NCBI GenBank assembly: GCA_019925105.1
Contig: JAHGAU010000001.1
Coordinates: 3,038,001 to 3,102,000 of the forward strand
Direction: 5' to 3'
DNA length: 64,000 nucleotides
Source of the DNA: Niebla homalea
Lineage: Eukaryota > Ascomycota > Lecanoromycetes > Lecanorales > Ramalinaceae
Shown: positions 33,821 through 43,751 of the stretch, in pieces
Layout of the letters: the number at the start of each line of letters is the position of its first letter
How positions within the stretch are numbered: position 1 is the stretch's first letter
Notes under the pieces: generated by a model
Told to the model about the DNA's origin: nothing
Database searches by the model: none
Seen by the model: only the letters and a program-made list of their open reading frames with translations
Made by a program: the position numbers and the translations under genes

Positions 33821-35562
33821 TCATGATGTCGAGGATCCCGATCCCGGTCCTGTACCATGTTGACACATCACCGGTCCTCCATGGGTAGCTGCAGCTGCAC
33901 AAATTTTAGGTTGTGGGGTAGATGATCCAGATGGGGCCGTAGATGATGTTCCTGTCGGAGGACCGCCCGGGGAGGGTGGTCCGTTTTTAAATACTTGACA
34001 ATACCCATGTAGGCCTGGGATGCAGTTGTGAGGGTCACAGTCGTAGGGGAATGGACACGTTTGGCCTTCAGGGAACGCTACAGGACATACCCCGCCGCAC
34101 GGAGTGTTCACCGGTAAATGCGAGATGCAGGTGGTGTCAATCGCATTGGTAACCGGATCGAGTCTCAGTGCGTTGTTTGCGTCAAAGGGGCCCTTCAAGG
34201 CGCATTCATAAGCACCGTCGAAGAGAATATCCAAGGTCGTCCATCCATTGTTTACTATTGTACCCATCATGTCCCCAGGCGAGAGTGGAGATACGTTGGG
34301 GTCATTGTGGACCCTCAAATGGTAGCGTCGAGTCGTCGTTGGCGACCAATACCATTGATCTCTGACTGATCCTGGTTGAATACACCTGCCGAGAGGCCCT
34401 GGATTACATGGTGGTACCAGAGGGTAGTCCGAATCGAATTCGTCCTTAGTACTGGTCTTCCCTGGTATAATATACCACTTGTTCCGGCTCATTGATTCCG
34501 AGACCAGGTAGGTCAAAAAGGCAAGCTCTGTAGCATTAAGGCTGTCAATAATATCAAGCGGGTTGTTGACTGCGTAGGCGCCATGATCTGCGAAATGGAC
34601 AAACTCGTTCGGATCCAGCATGATGGTCTTTAAACCATTATCCAACGAGTTCGTATAACCTTCTGTTATTGTTTTTACTTGGTCTTGTAATTGATTGATC
34701 TGATAGGTAATTGATTCTTCAGAGCCTTGTGGCCAAATGGATTTGGCGACGCCAGGTGATTGGGCCAAACTGGTAGCCCATACTGACGCGGCCTTCTGTA
34801 AACCTGCATGCTCCACACTGGAGATTGCAGCAGCACCAAGAGCCGGAGCCTTTATCGCACAAGCCAGTATCAGTATTCTTGCTCTTGCTCCAATAAGTTG
34901 GCTCTCTTTAAGGACTCACAGTGAGGAAAGACAATCCCACGGTCAAAGTGGTCAAGAGTGTGGTCAAACTTATTCCGGTGCTCTGTTTCGGATCAATGGT
35001 ACGTGTTATCGTGCCTATAGCCAGATTCACATTGGCGATAGCCTGACCCAATGCTGGGAAGGGTATTAGCAATGGCATATTCATCGAGGAGAGCGCTAAA
35101 TTTACCGGTAAAGTAGGATCCAAAGAATGCTTCTACCATGTAAATACTCCGGACGACATATCGCACTTGAGCAAGGATACTTGGATCCAAGTTTGGGTCG
35201 AGCTTGCTATTCTTATCGCAACCTTCGCCGTCAAGGCTTGTGCAACTCTGCCCAGATTGGTTCTCTGCTAGGCGCAAGAAACAGGTCGACCACGGTTCAT
35301 CCGCCAAACAGGTCTTGTGGGTTTCACAGTCGAGGGGATCGTTTACGGTACCACAGGGTCTTTTCGAATAGGTCGCGTTCCACTGTAGTACGTAATTCGA
35401 CACGTCATATTTGTCCCAACAACTCGATCTGTAGACTTCGCCTTTTGAAGTACACTCGGCGTCTGTTTGCCTCGATTGCAACTCTGCAAAAGGAAAGGCG
35501 TTGATGAATATGTGCGAGTAAGCACAAAGTATGGTGACGGCTAGGGCTAAGGTGGTTTGCAT
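33821..35562 (-). CDS. Secreted fungal protein of unknown function, three exons
   Basis: Exons on the minus strand are 35562-35106, 35053-34920 and 34849-33821 (introns 35054-35105 and 34850-34919), giving 539 residues in frame. The N-terminus is a signal peptide (MQTTLALAVTILCAYSHIF). The next about 100 residues are Cys-rich with W-N-glycosylation-type sites. A hydrophobic glycine/alanine helix pair follows across exons 2 and 3 (LGQAIANVNLAIG, APALGAAAISS). The C-terminal third has a Cys-rich stretch (GGVCPVAFPEGQTCPFPYDC) followed by a Ser/Pro/Gly/Thr-rich tail. The first intron is essential: without it the frame closes just after residue 180. The architecture recalls large secreted ascomycete proteins annotated only as domains of unknown function; I cannot name the family. 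No defects are seen. Confidence 0.8.
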
Positions 35563-36501
35563 TTTGGGCAGCAATAGAACGATACGATTGCTGCTGCTGT
35601 ACGTTTCGAGGTCATCTGGATAGTGAGGAACGGAAGTTCACGATGAAGAGTAAGACGACATGTCGATTTGAAGTACTGCCGTACTGCCGTAGCGCCAAGT
35701 TGACCTAGAATGAGAGGACGGGAGCAGCGTGTCTGATGATGTCTCCTGTTTGAACCCTGGCTGCGTCATACGAGGTTTGACGGTCATGTCCAGCCCAGGT
35801 CGTGTGGAGTAGCGTAGATCATCGGGCTTGGACTAAAGGGCCTGAAGGAATAGCTGCAGCCACTGGCAGGTCTCATGCTAGAACAGCAGGAGCATCAAAC
35901 AAGCAGGCCCAGTCATGTGTTAGGTGATTTTCCCTAACCTACCGTGGGGGAAGAAACAAGGGGAGCGCGTATACCTGTAAGCTGCCGAGCGTGATAGGAT
36001 GCAAGACATGCGCATCATGCTCGCCGAAGATCACTGCTTTTGATCGGTCGATCTACTGTGGACATTACTACTCCAAGTGGCAGTCCAGTCAGTATCCTGT
36101 ACATCACTCCATCCGTCATTATCCTCCGAAGCCTCGTGACTCAGCCCATTCGGCCCACAAAATCCTGAATATCAAAAATTGCCTGGGACCATGTTTCATG
36201 TGGGGGCGCAGTCCATTACGAGAGGGAAGGGAAAAGATTTGAATCATTAGATGCTGGCTGGGACACTGGTGATGTTTGGGAGGACTGAAGAGATTGAACA
36301 CCCCCACTTGAATGGCTTCGCAATTTTGAAGTGAAGGAAGATGAAACCATTGTAAGGCAGAATCAGATGAGATTGGCTCGACTGGATCTTAGGGAAGATT
36401 TACCCAGTCACCACTAATCCGAGAAAGGAAGCTCTAGCGAGGAACGCGGCTGAGGTCCTCGAACAGGATCTTGGCCACTTGCAGATCCAAATTACGTACA
36501 A
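35563..36501. other. Intergenic region, nothing recognised
   Basis: This is the promoter side of the secreted-protein gene and the 3' side of the transporter pseudogene. It has short frames only. A CTGCCGTACTGCCGTA direct duplication lies near 35675-35690. Confidence 0.35.
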
Positions 36502-37842
36502 TCAGACATCAGGAGGCTCGCTTTTCAAACCAATATAAAGGGGGGATTTGTTGTTCAAGATGGTGGTGAATACTGTAGTACCAATCGCCCCTCGGAGGAA
36601 ACGGAAGGTCCCGATCAGGCCCAACGCGAGACCAAGATGCCGTTGCGGAACGTGCAGCGAGGCGGTGACGTAGCAAGCCAACGTGATGCAGGCAAAAGGT
36701 AGGTGAGCCAGCAGCTGGAACACCAGGGCCATTGGGACCGTATTAGGCGCGATGAGAGCGAACAGGGCCGTGAAGAGTGTTTGGAAGAAGATTCCAATGA
36801 ACAGCTGGATGTGCACTTTCGTGAAGCGAGCAATGAGCGCACCAAGGAATACCCCGCCAGCCGCCCCTCCGAACCCCCCTGGCATATTGTATAGCCCGGC
36901 CTTGGCGGCATCCGTGCTGAACATGTACCCGATTTGGGCGGGGATCAAGTCGGTGAGAGAGAAGTAGACGAAAACAGTGACGAAGATCAAGATGAGCAGG
37001 ATGGTGTACTCGCGCACATGACAGAGGAGACGCTTCGGGAACACGGTCTCTTTGCATGCCTGCTGAAATAGTAGAAGAAAGTGACGATGAAAAGCCTCGC
37101 TCCTAGGACCAGTGGCACCAAAACCGCGGCAGAATTCCATGGATGGCTCACTCCACCCCAGCCAAGGGAGTAGGAAGAGAGTCAGGCCGGCAGTGTACAA
37201 CAAGAGGCCAATGTAATCCAGTTCCCTGAGTACGTGGATTCTGGTCCTGTCTGCCAAAGGCTTGGAAGGCGGAATGTAGAAGACGAAGGTGCCCAAAAAA
37301 GATATGACAGCGGAGATGATACCCAAATAGAAGACCTGCGCATTCGTGGTTTAATTGTGATCTATAACAGATGAGCTGTTTCAAGGGCTGACCCATCGCC
37401 ATGTCACGTTTGTGAGCAAGAGTCTGAAGAACAGTGGACCAAAGGTCGCGAATGGAAGCAGATTGAGTTGGGTCCAAGCCAGTCCAATGGATCGGTACTT
37501 GTTGGGCAGCAATTCCGAAATGCCGGGATACATGACAAAAGTCGTTCCTGTACCAAAACCGAGAATGACCATTGCGGCAATGCCTTTATTGACGCTATTG
37601 GCCGTGCAGCCGATGATGTGACCGAGGATGAGCAGGGCCTGACCAATGAGCAGGATGTACCGTCGCCCGAAGTAGTCGCTGGTCTGTCCGGCGATGGCGA
37701 AGGCGATACTACCGGCAAGAGACCAGCCCAATGCCATCCAATTGGAGTTGGGTGTCTTGTCTTGAAGTTCGATAGCGATAGGGACGATGATCCGAAAGAC
37801 CAGCAGGAGTGTGAAGCTGAGCGACGGCTGGAATATTTTCAA
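36502..37842 (-). pseudogene. TRI12-type MFS transporter pseudogene (copy 1)
   Basis: The sequence resembles fungal 14-helix MFS efflux pumps of the trichothecene-pump (TRI12) and siderophore-transporter group. Recognisable parts are WSLAGSIAFAIAGQTSDYFGRRY, ISELLPNKYRSIGLAW, an intron at 37327-37380 (approximate) joining TWRW to VFYLGIIS, RELDYIGLLLYTAGLTLFLL and LGLALGLIGTFRFL. The frame shifts by one base near 37155-37172 and returns near 37039-37050. Between those points the correct reading (LGWGGVSHPWNSAAVLV) is in another frame. The first about 100 residues of the family are missing, and the protein stops soon after ILNNKS, short of the usual C-terminus. It is therefore both truncated and frameshifted. 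Confidence 0.8.
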
Positions 37843-38311
37843 GTATACAGCTTCTCCTAGACTTGCCGAGTCAAAGGAATACGTAAGATCACTTGCATGA
37901 ACGCTGACCTTGTCATGAATCTTAAATGCAAGCCATACCCAGTCATCCAGGCTCAGCTGCGACCAAGGGACATAGGCTTGTCAAGCCAAACGGTCTCTCT
38001 CCCCAGTCCACTGCAGGCACACTCGTGACCTCATCTGCTTACCTGCGGCACATGGTCCGAGTCGGGGTTCAGGTACCGGTACTACTGAATGCCTCTTTTC
38101 GAACGAGGGCATCTTCGTCGAGCCAACAACGACTCGGTTTGCCTCATACCCCGCATTTGGGCCATGTGCTCTATCTGCTCGGCATCTCGCGGAATATAGA
38201 GATATCCTCCCTTTTTTGGGGGTTTTTCCCTATATTTCCTTTTATATTTAACGTTTACTTAATTTATATTAAGGTTCTCAGCTTGCAGACCTCTCTGATC
38301 TCTGAATCACC
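37843..38311. other. Intergenic/promoter region of the intact P450
   Basis: No coding content. The last 100 bases are AT-rich, with TTTATATTTAACG and TTAATTTATATTAAGG elements about 35-75 bp before the P450 ATG that could serve as a TATA region. Confidence 0.4.
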
Positions 38312-39808
38312 ATGGCTCTGTCTAATCTGATCCTGAGGCTTTGCTCGCCTCAGACCCTACTACTGGGATTGGCCATATACGCCATTTACTTCCTCCTCCA
38401 TCCATATCTTCTTTCTCCCTTACGAAAATTCCCAGGCCCCTGGTACGCCATCTACTCCAAATGGTGGCTCGTCCGAATCACAACTCGCGGCATTCGCGCC
38501 AAAACCGTCCATGACCTTCACCAGGCATATGGCCAATGGGTCAGGATCGCGCCCAACGAAATATCAACCTGCGACCCCGAAGCCATCACGCCAATCTACG
38601 GTATCGGATCGGCGCACGTAAAGACCGAATTTTATACCTACCAATTCCGCGGCGAGCCCGAAGTCTTCACCATGTCCGACCGCAAGCAGCACGCCCGCCG
38701 CCGCCGCGAGCTTTCACACCTCTTCTCCATGTCCACCATCACGGAGTACGAACCCATCATGGCCAAGCAGGTCCGCATCTGCATGGACTATATCGCCGCC
38801 CAGGGTCGCAAGCACGAACCCAGTAACCTGTATGATTGGTGGCACTACCTTTCCATGGATATCATCTGCGATTTGTCCTTCGGGACAACCTTCAACATGC
38901 TGCGTGACGGTGCCTCCAATGCTTACATCAAGGATCTCTACGGCTCTCTCCAAATCGAACCCGTGCGCTGGCACTTTGGCTGGCTCAACAGATTCGCTGC
39001 GTATGCGCCTCTGAAATTCGTCCGCGATGCCGAAGCGTGTAGCGTCCGCGCCATGAACAGGGGTGCGAAGATGGTGCAGGATTACATCAACAATCCCGAG
39101 AAGAAGCGGGGTAAGGATCTGTTGCAGAAGATGGTGGATGCGCGGGATGAGAATGGTCAACCTCTATCAATTGCCGTCCTCAACACGGAAGCAATGGCGT
39201 TCATCCAGGCAGGATCGCACACCACCTCCTCATCTCTCACGTGGATCGTATGGCGGATCCTCCGAGACCCTCGTATCCTACAAAAGTTACGCGAGGAGCT
39301 CGACTCCGCGTTGGCAGGCTTGCCGCGCGATGAGATTGCCCCCCATTCCAAACTCGCGCATCTCCCCTACTTCAACTGCGTCATCAAAGAAGGCCTCCGG
39401 ATCGACACCGCAGTCCCCGGCTCCCTCCCCCGCTACGTTCCAGCTGGCGGCTCCATCATCAACGGCCGCTTCCTTCCAGGCGGCAGTATCGTGTCGGCAC
39501 AAGCATACAGCTGCCACCGCGACCCTGACATCTTTCCGGACGCTGATGCCTTCAAGCCAGAGCGCTGGATGAATGAAACGGCCGGGATGCGGAGGCTATT
39601 TATACCGTACGGGGCAGATGGGCCGAGGAAGTGCCTTGGCATGCATCTCGCCAACATGGAGTTGCGGGTCATTCTGGCGAGCCTGTTCTGGCGGTTCGAT
39701 CTGACGTTGGTGGGGGACGCGAGCGAGGAGAGTATGGAGCTGGATGAATTTATGGTGGCGAGCCCCGTGGGGCAGAGGTTGGATGTGATGGCGAAGGAGA
39801 GGCCGTGA
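38312..39808 (+). CDS. Cytochrome P450 monooxygenase, intact
   Basis: An intronless gene of 498 residues, the normal length for a microsomal fungal P450. An N-terminal membrane anchor (TLLLGLAIYAIYFLLHPYLL) is followed by the proline-rich hinge RKFPGPW. The I-helix reads FIQAGSHTTSSSL (His in place of the usual acidic residue before TT). ExxR is EGLR; the meander is AFKPERWM. The haem loop is PYGADGPRKCLGMHLA with the Cys ligand near residue 454. Compared with FxxGxRxCxG the aromatic residue sits one position further from the Cys, an unusual spacing. The general pattern matches benzoate-4-hydroxylase-like and other secondary-metabolite P450s; the substrate cannot be read. It lies amid pseudogenes yet is clean, which suggests selection or recent arrival. 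Confidence 0.92.
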   Translation: MALSNLILRLCSPQTLLLGLAIYAIYFLLHPYLLSPLRKFPGPWYAIYSKWWLVRITTRGIRAKTVHDLHQAYGQWVRIAPNEISTCDPEAITPIYGIGSAHVKTEFYTYQFRGEPEVFTMSDRKQHARRRRELSHLFSMSTITEYEPIMAKQVRICMDYIAAQGRKHEPSNLYDWWHYLSMDIICDLSFGTTFNMLRDGASNAYIKDLYGSLQIEPVRWHFGWLNRFAAYAPLKFVRDAEACSVRAMNRGAKMVQDYINNPEKKRGKDLLQKMVDARDENGQPLSIAVLNTEAMAFIQAGSHTTSSSLTWIVWRILRDPRILQKLREELDSALAGLPRDEIAPHSKLAHLPYFNCVIKEGLRIDTAVPGSLPRYVPAGGSIINGRFLPGGSIVSAQAYSCHRDPDIFPDADAFKPERWMNETAGMRRLFIPYGADGPRKCLGMHLANMELRVILASLFWRFDLTLVGDASEESMELDEFMVASPVGQRLDVMAKERP

Positions 39809-40169
39809 GGATGAGATGCTATGCTTTCGCATGATTTTGAGGCGGGGGCTTTTCATGAATGAACGACGTGATGGAAGTTTTATTGCAGCGATATTTGGGC
39901 TTTGACCAGGTGGAGAGACCATGTGGAGATTGATGCATCCAAGTCGAACGACGGAAAACGGTCATGGTCCTAGGATTTGTACACGGAAACTTTTACGGAC
40001 TTCAGACGCCCCCTTTATATATGATACTCCAAGTTCGTAATGAATACCGTTTATGCCTGATGACTTTTAATGATTTCGACGTTAAACCGGTCTTTCCTTG
40101 ATTCTCTGCCTCACCAGACATGCGCAGGTCGTCTACTGCAACCCCGTACATATTCGAAAAACCCAACCT
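39809..40169. other. Intergenic, 3' of the P450
   Basis: No gene is seen. The region is moderately AT-rich just after the P450 stop. Confidence 0.4.
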
Positions 40170-40715
40170 GCTTCTTCCCCTGCCTACTCACCCCAATTCA
40201 CGCCATTCGACTGGCCTGCCTTGTCATCCGAATTCCCATTGGCGTGCCCATTCGCATGTCCATCGATCTGCCCATTCGCATGTCCATCGCTCTGCCCCGT
40301 TCATCTCCCTCCTTGCCTTCCCTCGGGCTGGGAATCACGCTCTCCCCCTTGCTTGGGCACCACCCTCACCGGCAAATAATCCGTCTCACCCTCGGTATCC
40401 ACTCCAGCAATTCGCTACCCTTGTGCACGTGCCCATTCACCACGATGGCATGCAGATTCTTCGTGTCCTGGAACAGACTGATATCCCTCAGGGGATCGCC
40501 ATCCACCAGGATCGCATCGGCGTAGTACCCCGCCAGCACTTTGCCCAGCACGTCCGGGTGGGCCCATGGTCTCGCCCCCGCCACGCCGTCGCCGCCGATG
40601 ATGGATTCCATCGGGGTGAAGCCGAACATGTTGACAGAGTGGGTGAGATCGCCGCGCGTAGGTCCCGTACGGTGCCCAGGCAAACCCGTGGTCCCCCCTC
40701 CCGCCCCCTCACCAT
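40170..40715 (-). pseudogene. Amidohydrolase C-terminal fragment, paralogous to the intact fusion gene
   Basis: Minus strand. It begins with GGDHGFAWAPYGTYAR (about 40668-40715), shifts one base, then reads DLTHSVNMFGFTPMESII, LGKVLAGYYADAILVDGDPL and HAIVVNGHVHKGSELL (40366-40650). The intact gene at 52410-55671 has GGDYGFAWTPHGTYAR, FTPMESII, ADCILVNGNPL and MINGRLHKAS in the same order. The fragment starts at the residue where the intact gene's second exon starts. Beyond a stop at 40366, coding-like debris with a Gly/His/Asn tail (NGHANG) continues in another frame to about 40170. The N-terminal metal-binding half is absent. Confidence 0.8.
40246..40293. repeat. Two-copy 24-bp tandem repeat
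   Basis: The unit GCCCATTCGCATGTCCATCG plus four bases occurs twice in direct tandem with a single mismatch. On the minus strand it encodes DGHANGQI/DGHANGHA-type low complexity at the end of the amidohydrolase debris. Confidence 0.7.
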
Positions 40716-40939
40716 GACGGGCCGACCCCAATTAAGGAAAGTGATGGACTTCTTCTGGAAAAGGATAGGTGACCAAATCAAGGTTTCGGCATTCCAGAAA
40801 GCACAAGATTGTGCGTTTCCTGGCGGGTGTTTCGTGCTTCAATTTCCAGAGTCCCAAGATCAGTTGGGCCGCCGCCTCATTTTGATCTCGTCTCGTCTCC
40901 TATTTCATTGCTGCGTCCTCGGACAACCCAGCATCAATC

Positions 40940-42081
40940 ATGGCAACACCAACAGCGTCCGAAGTCTTCGGCTTCGTTGGCCTAGGCAATATGGGCTGCC
41001 ACATGGCGGCCAAGCTTGCCCGTTACGCCCAGGAAAATAGCCTTCCACGTGTACTTTCTTTGGAACAGGACAAGCAGCAAGATCGGAAACTTGTTGCAAG
41101 GATCATATTGCGAGATCGTTACATACATGCCTTGTGAACGATGATATTGCTATCGACGTTTCTTTTCTGCGGCAACAGAGCAACGGAGGACCATTCTCGT
41201 TGATCACTCGACGCTTTTCCCAACCACCTCGACAGCGCTACAATCAGAAGTGAGGGGGGAAGGGATTGCGCTTCCTTCTGTGTCCGGTATTCGGGCCTCC
41301 TGCAGCAGCCAAGTCGGCGGGCCTTTTGGTGGTCGTATCTGGTGAAGAAACGGCGAGGGAGGTCGTGAAGACGTATCTTGTCCCTGCGATAGGAAAGGCC
41401 GCGCTGGACTGTGGGGCGGAGTCGTCGAAAGGAGCGCTGATGAAGATAGCGGGGAACATTTGCATCCTGGGGACGATAGAGCTGCTGTCGGAGAGTTTCA
41501 CCTTGGGCGGAGAAGACGGGCTTTGATGCTGGGGGTGTTCTATGACTTCATCCGTGAGTGACGGCCCAATAGAAGCTCAATCACAACTTGCCTGGAAGCT
41601 GACACCCCAACTAAAGCAATGGTTTCCCGCCGCGTCTTGGGTGAATGACGGCGAGAAGATCCGCGACGGCACTTTTTTGCGGCAAAGACTGGCTTCAAGC
41701 TTGACGGAGGTATGAAGGACGCCGCGTTCATTCAACGGCTGGGAGCTGAGACATCTACGCCAACGCCGATCATCGATCAGGCGTGGAATCATCTGACGAC
41801 AGCCAAAGCGATTGGAGGCGCCACCTTGGATTGGAGTGCTTGTTCGACTGGTATGTGCGTCACGGCTGGGCTTCCATCTTTCAAGGGGGAAGGACTCCTC
41901 GCTTCAGAAAGAGGATGTAAAGTCCAATGGCAATGTGAATGGTGAGACCGAAAGTGCTCCTTCGAAGGTCTCGGACGCCGCAGGAATGGTGAACGGAGAG
42001 GCCGCCAGGTCCTTAGAGGTGAATGGCACTGCGGATGGCGAGCGGCTGAATGGCCACGTCGCAGATGTTGGCGTTCTCTAG
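40940..42081 (+). pseudogene. 3-hydroxyisobutyrate/6-phosphogluconate-dehydrogenase-like pseudogene
   Basis: It starts with an intact Rossmann motif (FGFVGLGNMGCHMAAKLA), then becomes scrambled over at least four frame changes: TCLVNDDIAID (about 41115-41160), VDHSTLFPTTSTALQSE (about 41200-41250), CPVFGPPAAAKSAGLLVVVS (about 41281-41340), KGALMKIAGNICILGTIELL (about 41430-41490) and DGGMKDAAFIQRLGAETSTP (about 41705-41765). These follow the order of the NAD-binding and C-terminal domains of the family. A GT..AG intron is plausible at about 41551-41619. A Gly/Asn/Glu-rich tail (NGNVNGE .. VNGTADGERLNGH) ends at 42081. It is clearly dead. In some fungi such domains are fused to sugar-acid kinase domains, debris of which lies at 43752-44906 on the same strand. 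Confidence 0.8.
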
Positions 42082-42279
42082 GAATTCACTGGCTCAAACC
42101 ACTGTGGAATCACATTAGGGCGTTGGGTCTCCTTTTCGATAGATGTGTATGTCACGGCTCAGCATCGGCGTTCCTAGTACTGATTCAGCAATCTGCCTGA
42201 AGTGGCTTTGTGATTCATTTTCACGGTCCGTCTTCATTTGCATAAGACCATAGTCGACCAAGAATGTATTGATTGCGTC

Positions 42280-43123
42280 CTACTTATTTACCATGCTCTT
42301 GATAGCCTCCACGCATCCTTTGGTATTCCCTAGGGTATCCCAATGCCCCACATCCTCAAAGCTGACCAGCTCGGTTGCAGCATTCTTCAGCAACTGCTTG
42401 ATCGCCTCCCAAAGTTGCGGAGCCGACACTTTGTCCTCACTCCCACTGACAATGACCGTCTTGACCTTGATCTTGTCCCGGTCAGGATCTTCGCTATCAG
42501 CCAAGCTCTCGCAAGCCTGGGCGTATCCCTCGGGGTTCTGCCGGCTCAGCAGCTCTCTTCCGAACGACAATATCTCAGGCCTATCTTTGAGGCTTTTGCT
42601 CGAGAAAGCGATGCTGATGATGGTGTCCGCCACAGCTGCCATGGCCCCTTCTCTTACTTTCGCTGCGCGGTCGCAAGGGGCCGGAACGGTTCGCGTCAGG
42701 AGGTGGTTTGATGGGACCGAGGAGTACGAGGTTGGAGATGACAGGAGGTCGCTTAGACGCGAGGGTTATGGCAACGAGACAGAGGGTGTGACCTACTACG
42801 GTCACTGAGGACAGATTGAAGTGTTTGATGATGGCTGGTGATTGTCAGCAGGAGATTTGGCGGTGCGAAGGGATGTTGCTACCTTCAGCGAAAGAGGATA
42901 TGCTGGTCCTGGACGTCAAGCTACTCCGACCATGACCTACTCAGTCAAAACGTACGAGTTTGTAATCTTACAGGGTTGAGATGAGGGGCAGGTAGACATT
43001 CGTTGTTCCTCCCAAGCCATGAACGAAAAGCACGGCGGGGCCACTCTTGTTCCCCTCCTGCTCGAAATAGAGACCAGGTCGACCTGACTTCAAATTGCCG
43101 TATGAGGATATTGAAGAGGCCAT
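42280..43123 (-). pseudogene. Alpha/beta hydrolase pseudogene
   Basis: Minus strand from the ATG at 43123. It reads the oxyanion-side motif FVHGLGGTTNVYLPLIS (about 42970-43030), then after a gap VTVVGHTLCLVAITLASKRP and ISNLVLLGPIKPPPDA (about 42700-42800), then a frame change, then GREGAMAAVADTI-like and FGRELLSRQNPEGYAQACESL to the stop at 42280, including IVSGSEDKVS and the C-terminal catalytic His context VGHWD. The nucleophile elbow is GHTLC instead of GHSLG, so the catalytic Ser is lost. The family match is to the third domain of the intact fusion at 52410-55671 (VAHSLGG, DPEGYAKC, GIDDKVSS, GVGHWH). Confidence 0.8.
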
Positions 43124-43726
43124 TTTTTGAATGACAAGTGATAAGGGCAGCCCACTATCATTAAGATGTCTTGGGGGAGCAGAGGAAGCGCTTCTCGTCC
43201 AAATACCTGGTCCAGGTCGAATGACGGCCAATAGCACACATCAACCGACGTTGAAAGCTCGTGGATCCCCCCACGGCATGTCGCCGATGACGCGCATGTC
43301 GATTGACCCATGCTTTCGGGATCTGCTCAAGCCTTTGAAGTGGAGATTGTGGGGAAATTTGAGTGAGAATCGACCGCGCTAGAGCTAGAATTGCTCACCT
43401 CAGCGAGTCAAGTATGAAATATACACCCCAGAGGCCCGATTATACGCAGGTCACCCTCCTCTCTAAATTATCGAACAAACTTCCTCACATACTCCCCATA
43501 GCTCACCACCACCGCTCCCGCCACCACAATCGCTCCCTTCCCTGGCAAACTAGCAACAGCACACCTCTCTGATGTTGGCCCCTTCCCACTCTCGATTGTT
43601 CACTTCCCCATTAATCAATGTCCTTGCCTAATCCGCGAGCAACGGACTCCCACTGACCGTCACCGCCTCACTATCCCTCTCCTCGACCTCTAACCTCGCC
43701 GGGAAGCGAGTGACGCAGCCGGCTTG

Positions 43727-43745
43727 GGCTCCCCCGGGGGGGGGG
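43727..43745. repeat. C/G homopolymer run
   Basis: A CCCCC tract followed by about twelve G residues. Further G-runs lie near 43920 and 43982. Such tracts are prone to replication slippage and to assembly error. Confidence 0.8.
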
Positions 43746-43751
43746 GGCTGG

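Noticed and set aside
35040..35110. One-base insertion making the secreted protein a pseudogene
   Set aside because: Explained by the intron 35054-35105.
40120..41040. A 306-codon plus-strand frame with His/Ser repeats
   Set aside because: Antisense to the amidohydrolase fragment and its tandem repeat; no domain.
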